Positions 6,938 through 12,142 of a stretch of DNA of 12,142 nucleotides are shown here, piece by piece (within the stretch, counting starts at the first letter, position 1; every line of letters begins with the position of its first letter). The stretch comes from DATAXP01 sp036272935 (GTDB taxonomy: Bacteria > Planctomycetota > Planctomycetia > Pirellulales > PNKZ01). The stretch lies in the NCBI GenBank assembly GCA_036272935.1, contig DATAXP010000077.1:1-12142 (forward strand), in the 5' to 3' direction. The notes beneath the pieces were generated by a model that did not search any database, was not told where the DNA came from, and worked only from the letters and a program-made list of their open reading frames with translations. The position numbers were made by a program, and so were the translations under genes.

Positions 6938-8860
6938 TTATTCCACCACCGTCATCCCCAGTTGTCGCATCTTGCGGTACAGGTTCGAGCGGTGCAGGCC
7001 GAGCGCCTCGGCGGCCTGGCTCATGTTGTTCTTCGCGTGGGCGATGGCTTGCTCGATGTACTCGATCTGGAAGCGGTTGGTCGCTTCCGTGAGCCGTAGG
7101 TCGCCAGGGACCGTTGGTCCGGTCTGCGCCGATGGACTGAGAATGAACGCCAGGTCATCGAGCTCGATGCGGTTCGACGCCGACAGGTACGCCAGCCGCT
7201 CGATGGTGTTGCGCAGCTCGCGGACGTTGCCGGGCCAGGGATGCGCTTCGAGTCGCGAGCGCGCGGCCGGTGAAATCTCGAGCAGCGACCGGCGAGCCTG
7301 CCGGCAAAACAGCTTCAAAAAGTGCTCGGCCAGCGGAATGATGTCGTCCGGGCGCTCGCGCAGCGGCGGGATCACCATCGACACCACGTTGATGCGGAAA
7401 TACAGGTCCTGGCGGAAGCGTTTTTGGCGGACCATCTCGGCAAGGTCCTGGTTCGTGGCGGCAATGACGCGAGCGTCGGTGTGGATCGATTTCGATCCGC
7501 CGACGCGCACGACCACTTTTTCTTCCAGCACGCGCAGCAGCTTGGCCTGGCCGCCGAGGCTCAGGTCGCCGATCTCGTCGAGAAACAGCGTGCCGCCGCT
7601 GGCCAGCTCGAACTTGCCGGGGCGCGATTCGTGGGCATCGGTGAAGGCCCCTTTCTCGTGTCCGAACAGCTCGCTTTCCAGCAGCGTCTCGGTGAGCGCG
7701 GCGCAGTTGACGGCAATGAACGGCTGATCCTTGCGATTGCTGAAGTAATGGATCGATTGGCTGACCACCTCTTTGCCGGTGCCGTTCTCCCCGAGGATCA
7801 TCACGGCCAATTCGGTCGGCGCGACGCGGCGGATCGTCGAGCGCAGCGCCTCGATGGCCTGACTGGTGCCGATGAGCTGCACTCCCTCGGCGGCCTGCGC
7901 GGTGATTTGCCGGCGCGATTCGAGCAGTCGCTGCCGCTCCTGTGTGTTCTCCAGCGCAATTGCGGCGTGGCTGGCTAGTTCGACCAGTGCCGCTTCGTCG
8001 TCGACCGTAAAATTACCATCGAGCTTGTTCAGTGCCTCGAACGCACCGAGCACTTCGCCGCGTCGGCTGCGCAGCGGAACGCACAGCAACGTGCGGGTGG
8101 TGTAGCCGGTGCGCTCGTCGGTGCGGCGGCTGATGGTCGCCTGGTCGTGCCCCGCGTCGACGCGCACTGGCTGATCGGCGCGCACCACCTGGCCGACGAC
8201 CCCTTCGTTGTCGGCGACGCGCAGCTCGTTGCCGTTCACTCCTAAGGCCGGCCGACCGACGAGCATGTGATTCGGTCGATCCCACAGAAAAATGCTCGCA
8301 CGGTCGGCACGCAGCAGCCGGGTCGCCGCCTCGGCCATCTGCACCAACAGCGGCTGCATCTCGCGGGCCTGGTTCCACTGGGCGGCAATCTCGAGGACCG
8401 TTTTCAGGCGATGCACCTGCCGCTCTTGCTGCAGGTGCCCGCGCACGCCATCGAGCGCCTGGCCAATGACCGGCGCGATCGCCACGGCCAGTTGCTCCAT
8501 CTCGCCGCCGAGCCCGTGAACGATAAGCAGTTCGCCGCCACCGGCATGGGCACGCAGCGGCACGGCCAGCCAGCCTTGGTGAATGGTTGCCGCTTCGCGA
8601 TCGAGCGCTTCGGTCAGCCACGACTCAGGCAACGGCCGGTGGGTGCCTGTCTCGCCCAGCACGACCCAGCGCCCCGCGGCCAAGGCGCCGATAGCGGCGA
8701 AGTCGGCCCGGATCGCTTCGAGCACCGTCGAAAGCACGTCGTTAACCAGCGACCCGGGGTCGCTGGCTTCGTGCCCTGCCCAGAGCACCTCGCTGGCCAA
8801 CGAGGCACCGTTGCGAATCGCCGCGAGCCGTTTGAGTTCAGGAGATTCACCAATCGCCAC
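6938..8860 (-). CDS. Sigma-54-dependent activator with GAF sensor and Fis HTH domains
   Basis: This bacterial enhancer-binding protein would activate RNA polymerase carrying sigma-54. Numbering below is from TTG 8893 (651 residues); subtract 11 for the GTG 8860 start (640 residues) chosen here because GGAG lies 10 bases before it, while the TTG has no ribosome site. Domains: a weak GAF-like region about 40-160; a clear GAF domain about 165-320, so the input is probably a small molecule; AAA+ domain about 345-580; Fis-type helix-turn-helix about 622-646. Walker A is GENGTGKE (368-375) and Walker B LFLDEIGD has Asp439-Glu440. The sigma-54 contact loop reads GAFTDA (415-420), not GAFTGA. LYFRIN and PPLRERPDDI match the arginine-finger and sensor regions. 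No phosphoreceiver domain or partner kinase is present. It is divergent from fabI, but a link to fatty acid synthesis is unproven. Confidence 0.94.
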   Translation of the reverse strand: MAIGESPELKRLAAIRNGASLASEVLWAGHEASDPGSLVNDVLSTVLEAIRADFAAIGALAAGRWVVLGETGTHRPLPESWLTEALDREAATIHQGWLAVPLRAHAGGGELLIVHGLGGEMEQLAVAIAPVIGQALDGVRGHLQQERQVHRLKTVLEIAAQWNQAREMQPLLVQMAEAATRLLRADRASIFLWDRPNHMLVGRPALGVNGNELRVADNEGVVGQVVRADQPVRVDAGHDQATISRRTDERTGYTTRTLLCVPLRSRRGEVLGAFEALNKLDGNFTVDDEAALVELASHAAIALENTQERQRLLESRRQITAQAAEGVQLIGTSQAIEALRSTIRRVAPTELAVMILGENGTGKEVVSQSIHYFSNRKDQPFIAVNCAALTETLLESELFGHEKGAFTDAHESRPGKFELASGGTLFLDEIGDLSLGGQAKLLRVLEEKVVVRVGGSKSIHTDARVIAATNQDLAEMVRQKRFRQDLYFRINVVSMVIPPLRERPDDIIPLAEHFLKLFCRQARRSLLEISPAARSRLEAHPWPGNVRELRNTIERLAYLSASNRIELDDLAFILSPSAQTGPTVPGDLRLTEATNRFQIEYIEQAIAHAKNNMSQAAEALGLHRSNLYRKMRQLGMTVVE

Positions 8861-8870
8861 GAGTCTACAT

Positions 8871-8874
8871 CTCC
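8871..8874 (-). promoter_or_regulatory. Weak ribosome binding site for the GTG start of the sigma-54 activator
   Basis: GGAG on the minus strand, ten bases before GTG 8860. The spacing is at the long end of normal, so this only tips the choice against the TTG at 8893. The first in-frame ATG lies about 130 codons in, inside the sensor region, and is not a plausible start. Confidence 0.35.
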
Positions 8875-9048
8875 GCGAATCAAGCTGAGTCAAAGCAGAT
8901 CAAAAGTACGTCGCACCCGATGCCGGTATGAGATCATTTTGACACAAAACGGGTCGACGTGCGCGCGGCACCATCTGCAAAGGATGCCGTAAAGCCCGTT
9001 GAGACCAAAGGCTAGAGACGGTATCCTGCGGCGAAACGCACGTCTCAT

Positions 9049-9054
9049 GGAGAG
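9049..9054 (+). promoter_or_regulatory. Ribosome binding site of fabI
   Basis: GGAGAG, six bases before the fabI ATG at 9061. An ATG at 9047 overlaps this site but is out of frame with fabI, so it does not compete as a start. Confidence 0.7.
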
Positions 9055-9060
9055 CCAACG

Positions 9061-9891
9061 ATGGGCCTGTTCGACGGCAAGAAGGGTTTGATTCTCGGGG
9101 TGGCCAACGACCATTCGATCGCTTGGGCGATCGCCCAGTTTGCGATGGCTGAGGGGGCGGTCTGCGGCTTTACGCACCTGCCCGACCGAGCCGACGACGA
9201 GCGGCAGCGCAATCGCCGGCGCGTGGCGATGCTGACCGATCCGCAGCCGAGCGCCAAGTTTCTGATGCCGTTGGACGTGACGAAGGATGCCGACATTGCC
9301 GCGGTGATGAGCCGGGCGGCGCAGGAGTTCGGCAAGATCGACTTCCTGTTGCACTCGGTCGCCTACGCCCCGCTTGAGGATCTGAAGGTCGATACGATTA
9401 AGACAAGCCGCGAGGGTTTCAAGCAAGCGATCGAGATCAGTGCCTATAGCCTGATTGCGGTGGCCAACGCCGCCCAGGAGATTATGAGCCCGGGATCGAG
9501 CATCGTCACCATGACGTACTTCGGCGGCGAGAAGGCAGTGCCGGGCTACAACGTGATGGGCGTGTGCAAGGCGACGCTCGACGCGATCGTGAAATACCTG
9601 GCCTACGACCTGGGGCCACGCGGCATTCGCGTGAACGCCGTCAGCGCCGGCCCGGTGCGAACGCTCGCCGGCCGGGCCGCCGGAGTCGAAGATATGCTCG
9701 GCCTGTACGAGAAGATGGCTCCGCTGGGACGCAACATCACGCATGAAGAAGTCGGGCGGACCGGTGGATTCCTGCTCTCGAGCATGTCGGACGGCATCAC
9801 GGGCGAGATTTTGCACCTCGACGCGGGCTACAACATCATGGGTTCGCCGGGGCGGTTGATCGACGCGTACCGGTCGGCGGCGCCTGCGTAG
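9061..9891 (+). CDS. fabI: Enoyl-[acyl-carrier-protein] reductase FabI
   Basis: FabI performs the last, NAD(P)H-dependent reduction in each round of type II fatty acid elongation in the cytoplasm. The 276 residues are slightly longer than the usual 256-262. The Rossmann nucleotide loop GVANDHSIAWAIA is at 13-25. The catalytic set is complete: Tyr153, and Tyr163 to Lys170 in YNVMGVCK (Y-x6-K). SREGFKQAIEISAYS (116-130) and VNAVSAGPVRTLAG (191-204) are conserved FabI segments. The HSVAYA stretch, with Ala101 where E. coli has Gly93, and SREGF resemble Gram-positive FabI more than the E. coli enzyme; as natural Gram-positive enzymes share this Ala, it does not indicate triclosan resistance. It appears monocistronic, divergent from the sigma-54 activator, with no other fab gene beside it. 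A hairpin follows the stop directly. Confidence 0.97.
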   Translation: MGLFDGKKGLILGVANDHSIAWAIAQFAMAEGAVCGFTHLPDRADDERQRNRRRVAMLTDPQPSAKFLMPLDVTKDADIAAVMSRAAQEFGKIDFLLHSVAYAPLEDLKVDTIKTSREGFKQAIEISAYSLIAVANAAQEIMSPGSSIVTMTYFGGEKAVPGYNVMGVCKATLDAIVKYLAYDLGPRGIRVNAVSAGPVRTLAGRAAGVEDMLGLYEKMAPLGRNITHEEVGRTGGFLLSSMSDGITGEILHLDAGYNIMGSPGRLIDAYRSAAPA

Positions 9892-9909
9892 CGCGTCGCA
9901 AGCGACGCG
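9892..9909 (+). terminator. Perfect hairpin directly after the fabI stop
   Basis: CGCGTCGC (9892-9899) and GCGACGCG (9902-9909) form an eight-base perfect stem with an AA loop, starting at the base after the fabI stop codon. No T run follows, so it may act as an mRNA 3'-end stabiliser or a factor-assisted stop rather than a classic intrinsic terminator. Confidence 0.45.
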
Positions 9910-9930
9910 GCTCACCAGGGAAGACCGGCG

Positions 9931-9974
9931 CAAAAAAGAACGGCGTCTTCCCGCCCGCAGGTGAGAGACGCCGT
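9931..9974 (-). terminator. Rho-independent terminator of the PDZ protein gene
   Basis: Read on the minus strand, ACGGCGTCT (9966-9974) pairs perfectly with AGACGCCGT (9940-9948) around a 17-base loop and is followed by TTCTTTTTTG (6-T run at 9932-9937). This is a standard intrinsic terminator about 30 bp downstream of the stop of the PDZ gene. On the plus strand it would also lie beyond the fabI hairpin. Confidence 0.8.
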
Positions 9975-10005
9975 CCCGGGATTGCAAGGTGTGGAGGCCG
10001 TATGT

Positions 10006-11136
10006 CTAGCGGTTTACACCTTGCTGATTTTGGGATCCTTGCTGGTGCTGGAACATTTGATCCTGTTCTTCGGGCGTGGCATACACGGTCCCATATTGAC
10101 CGTTCCGCTCGATCTGGATCGGCAGCCGCTCGTCCGGATGGACTTGCGCGAGCTGGTTGAGCACGTCGTTCGTTTGCGCGATGCGCTGATTGCCGATGCT
10201 CACGATCCGATCGCCTGGTTGCAGGCCGGCATGCTGTGCGGCGCTGCCTGGGAAGACATTCGAGATGCGCACGTCATCCTGGCCGTTCTGATGGAGCGTC
10301 ACACCGAGCGCGGGTCGTTCACGCATCGGCCCTTGGCCGAGCCGTTCGCCGGTGTTCGACATCCAGCCTTGGTCGTGGTTCGGGAAGAGCATCGCTTGCA
10401 GGTGCATCGTTTGCCCGTTGCGCTCGACGAGCAGGTTTAGCGGTCCGCTCTGCGGACTCGTGCGATGAATCACGCGGATCAGGTCTTGGTTGGAATATAC
10501 GTGCTGGCCGTTGACCGCAACGATTTGATCGCCATGCTGCAGGCCGGCCTGGGCCGCCGGGGCGTTCTGATCGACGTAGGCCACGACGACGCCGTGGGTG
10601 GGGTGAGCCGTCAAGGTAACGCCCAGCGACGGGCCGCCTTGTTGGTTTTGCTGCTCGTTTTGTCCATTGTTCGATTGGTTACCGGACTGCTGGAAGCGGG
10701 GGTCTTGCGAGCCGGCGCTATATGCCGTGTTTCCCTGGAAGTTCCGATTGTTGTTTTGCGACCATTGGGGCTGGCCGTACGACTGGTTCTGGTACCCTTG
10801 GTTTTGATAAGCCTGGTTCCGCTGGTTCTGGTTCCAAGTCTGGTCGCGATTCCAGCCTTGTTGCCCTTGCGGCTGGTTGTTCCAGGTACCTTGATTCTGT
10901 GGCCATTGGCTTTGGCCGGATTGGTAGTTCTGGTCTTGGCCCTGCCAGTTCTGCGGCGGATTGTAGGTGCCGCCGAAGGGCTGCTGGCCTGACGTTGACT
11001 GCTGGTTCGCCGACTGCGAATTGGAAGTATTCGAGTTGTTCGAATTGTCGGACTGGTTCTGAGCTCGCGCCAAAGTGGCGCCTAACAAAAGTGCTGCGAG
11101 CGACGCCGCTACCGAAAAGCGAAGAAACGTTTTCAT
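10006..11136 (-). CDS. Secreted Gln/Asn-rich protein with two PDZ domains
   Basis: This 376-residue exported protein combines a disordered low-complexity half with two peptide-binding domains. I chose ATG 11136 (the frame is open to 11241) because it puts the signal peptide MKTFLRFSVA...ARA at the N-terminus, cleaved near residue 25; a weak AGGA lies about ten bases upstream. Residues 26-168 are dominated by Gln, Asn, Ser, Gly, Trp and Tyr with recurring QNQ, YQNQ and W-N-Q patterns. PDZ domains follow at about 169-250 and 274-353, starting PSLGVTL and PALGVTL; both contain the AGLQ-GD turn. A short Gln-rich tail ends the protein. There is no protease domain, so this is not a DegP/HtrA enzyme. 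A role in holding or recruiting exported proteins is inference. A clear terminator lies downstream; a strong hairpin separates it from the gene upstream. Confidence 0.86.
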   Translation of the reverse strand: MKTFLRFSVAASLAALLLGATLARAQNQSDNSNNSNTSNSQSANQQSTSGQQPFGGTYNPPQNWQGQDQNYQSGQSQWPQNQGTWNNQPQGQQGWNRDQTWNQNQRNQAYQNQGYQNQSYGQPQWSQNNNRNFQGNTAYSAGSQDPRFQQSGNQSNNGQNEQQNQQGGPSLGVTLTAHPTHGVVVAYVDQNAPAAQAGLQHGDQIVAVNGQHVYSNQDLIRVIHRTSPQSGPLNLLVERNGQTMHLQAMLFPNHDQGWMSNTGERLGQGPMRERPALGVTLHQNGQDDVRISNVFPGSAAQHAGLQPGDRIVSIGNQRIAQTNDVLNQLAQVHPDERLPIQIERNGQYGTVYATPEEQDQMFQHQQGSQNQQGVNR

Positions 11137-11261
11137 AGTGTCTGGGTCCTGACAGAAGAGAAAAGAATGAGTGCCGGATTGGAACACGCGATGAGGCCTC
11201 GCCGGCCCTTCCTCGATCCCCTCGCGCCACCTGAACAACAAACAGACCTGCTAGGCGGCAA

Positions 11262-11288
11262 GCGGCGGAACTCAGTAAGTTCCGCCGC
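11262..11288 (-). terminator. Strong hairpin between the two low-complexity protein genes
   Basis: GCGGCGGAACT (11262-11272) and AGTTCCGCCGC (11278-11288) form a perfect 11-base stem with a five-base loop. It lies 24 bp past the stop of the Gly/Ser/Tyr-rich gene and about 125 bp before the PDZ gene start. There is no T run on either side, so it may be a weak terminator or an mRNA-stabilising structure. Confidence 0.5.
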
Positions 11289-11312
11289 CAACCTCAATCG
11301 AGAAACCTGCCG

Positions 11313-12142
11313 TTACGAACCGCTCGCCCCCGATGCCGCGGAGCCGGACGATGATCCCGCGGAACCTGATCCGTTGGTACCAGCGGTGCCCGTCGAGCCG
11401 GTGCCGTAACCGCTCGTGCCCGAGCTGCTGCCGTACGAATAGCCGGGCCTGCTGTACCCCTGGCCCGTCGAACCGGTCGCACTGCTCGTCCCGTAGCCGG
11501 TTGCATTCCCGCTCGCACCAAGGCCACTGTTTCCCGGGTTTGCGGAGGTGCCGGAGCCGCTCGTGCCGTAGCCGGAGGTGCCATCGTTGCCGCTGGTTCC
11601 GTAGCCCGCGCCGTTGCCCGAAGTGCCGTAGCCGTTTCCGTACCCGCCGCCGCCGGACATCGCGCGGTTGGCAGAGGTATTCGCACTGTAGCCGGAGGTG
11701 TTGGCGCTGCCGCCGGCGTAAGGATTCGAACTCGAGCCATAGCCCGTGCCGCCGAGGTAGGTGCCGTTGGTACCGGACGAATTATTCATTCCGGGCGAGC
11801 CGCTATAACTGCCGCGGTTATATGTCGAACCGGAGCCCGACGCTCCGTACGCATTGCCGGCGGCAGATGGATTTGAGCTCGCTCCGCTTCCATACCCGGC
11901 ATTACTGTAGCCCGTGCCGTAACCGCCACTGCCGTTGCCAGGGCTACCAAAGCCATAGCCCGGGTTGCCATAGCCCGGGTTGCCATAGCCCGGGTTGCCA
12001 TAGCCCGAGTTGCCATAGCCCGAGTTGCCATAGCCTGCGCCGTATCCGCTGTTGCCATGCCCGTTGCCCTGTGTGCTAGGCGTTCCGTAGTTTGAGGAGC
12101 CGTGATTTGAGGTGCCAAGATTGCCGGTCGCGCCGACCTGGG
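11313..12142 (-). CDS. Gly/Ser/Tyr/Asn-rich repeat protein, C-terminal part (runs off the right edge)
   Basis: The frame ends at a stop at 11313-11315 and stays open through the right edge (last full codon 12138-12140), giving at least 275 residues without an N-terminus. The composition is almost entirely Gly, Ser, Tyr, Asn, Thr and Ala, with recurring GYGTSG and GYGNSG units. A tandem of five pentapeptides, two N-S-G-Y-G then three N-P-G-Y-G, is encoded by 11952-12026. The C-terminus is Ser/Gly/Ala. No catalytic domain or membrane segment is visible. Other frames are also open over parts of this region, as expected in biased repetitive DNA; this one is chosen because it is the longest, stop-free and gives a sensible glycine-rich low-complexity product. 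It could be a cell-surface, matrix or disordered protein; function unknown. ATG 11789 would be an internal Met only. Confidence 0.6.
   Translation of the reverse strand, partial: QVGATGNLGTSNHGSSNYGTPSTQGNGHGNSGYGAGYGNSGYGNSGYGNPGYGNPGYGNPGYGFGSPGNGSGGYGTGYSNAGYGSGASSNPSAAGNAYGASGSGSTYNRGSYSGSPGMNNSSGTNGTYLGGTGYGSSSNPYAGGSANTSGYSANTSANRAMSGGGGYGNGYGTSGNGAGYGTSGNDGTSGYGTSGSGTSANPGNSGLGASGNATGYGTSSATGSTGQGYSRPGYSYGSSSGTSGYGTGSTGTAGTNGSGSAGSSSGSAASGASGS
11952..12026 (-). repeat. 15-bp tandem repeat, five units, in frame
   Basis: Five exact-length 15-bp units begin at 11952, 11967, 11982, 11997 and 12012, with a partial sixth from 12027. On the minus strand each codes for N-P-G-Y-G or N-S-G-Y-G. 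Units 1-3 (plus-strand order) are identical to each other and units 4-5 are identical to each other; the two types differ at a single base (CCG versus TCG codon), so expansion looks recent. Confidence 0.9.

Noticed and set aside
8939..8944. TTGACA, a perfect -35 box, upstream of fabI
   Set aside because: At 16 to 18 bases downstream the sequence is GC-rich (gcgcgc) with no -10-like hexamer, so a promoter cannot be supported.
9361..9366. Ala101 at the FabI position equivalent to E. coli Gly93 as a triclosan resistance mark
   Set aside because: Natural Gram-positive FabI enzymes carry Ala at this place and remain sensitive, so it reflects subfamily, not resistance.
8890..9987. A 365-codon open frame on the minus strand over fabI
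   Set aside because: fabI is complete with all catalytic residues on the plus strand; the reverse frame has shadow composition.
11786..12118. Alternative minus-strand frame rich in A-T-R-A-M repeats
   Set aside because: It covers only the repeat tract and stops soon after, whereas the Gly/Ser/Tyr frame is open over the entire 830 bases to the window edge.

Overview
The window looks like chromosome from a planctomycete, most likely of the Pirellulales/Pirellula-Rhodopirellula type. It is GC-rich. It encodes an exported protein with the propeller, helical-repeat and CxxCH cytochrome layout typical of the Planctomycetes-Verrucomicrobia group. It also carries short palindromic intergenic repeats of a kind I remember from these genomes. 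The organism assignment rests on recognition of protein and repeat style, not on a database search.

Layout from left to right: a strong rightward terminator (18-72) belonging to a gene outside the window; a TlpA/ResA-like thioredoxin lipoprotein (-); divergent from it, a 1203-residue exported fusion of a TIM barrel, a dehydrogenase-type beta-propeller, helical repeats, a beta-sandwich and cytochrome c (+); a palindromic repeat; class I fructose-1,6-bisphosphatase (-); divergent from it, an exported PD40/oligogalacturonate-lyase-like propeller (+); two inverted copies of a hairpin repeat; a GAF/AAA+/Fis sigma-54 activator (-); divergent from it, enoyl-ACP reductase FabI (+); two hairpins; a secreted Gln/Asn-rich protein with two PDZ domains (-); and the C-terminal part of a Gly/Ser/Tyr/Asn-rich repeat protein (-) that runs off the right edge.

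Most genes stand alone in alternating orientation. Three divergent gaps (98, 196 and about 200 bp) hold promoters, and every convergent gap holds a hairpin or repeat. Only the last two minus-strand genes are consecutive, and a strong hairpin separates them. No gap exceeds about 200 bp, and I see no tRNA, rRNA, CRISPR array, transposase or integrase.

Functionally this is a mixed neighbourhood: central metabolism (FBPase), fatty acid synthesis (FabI), regulation (sigma-54 activator) and exported proteins. The possible functional links I would single out are the divergent thioredoxin/cytochrome pair (redox upkeep of an exported haem protein) and the pair of low-complexity proteins at the right end. 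The most unusual items are the five-part fusion protein with a TIM barrel lacking the usual metal ligands, the GAFTDA variant in the sigma-54 activator, and the two adjacent low-complexity proteins.
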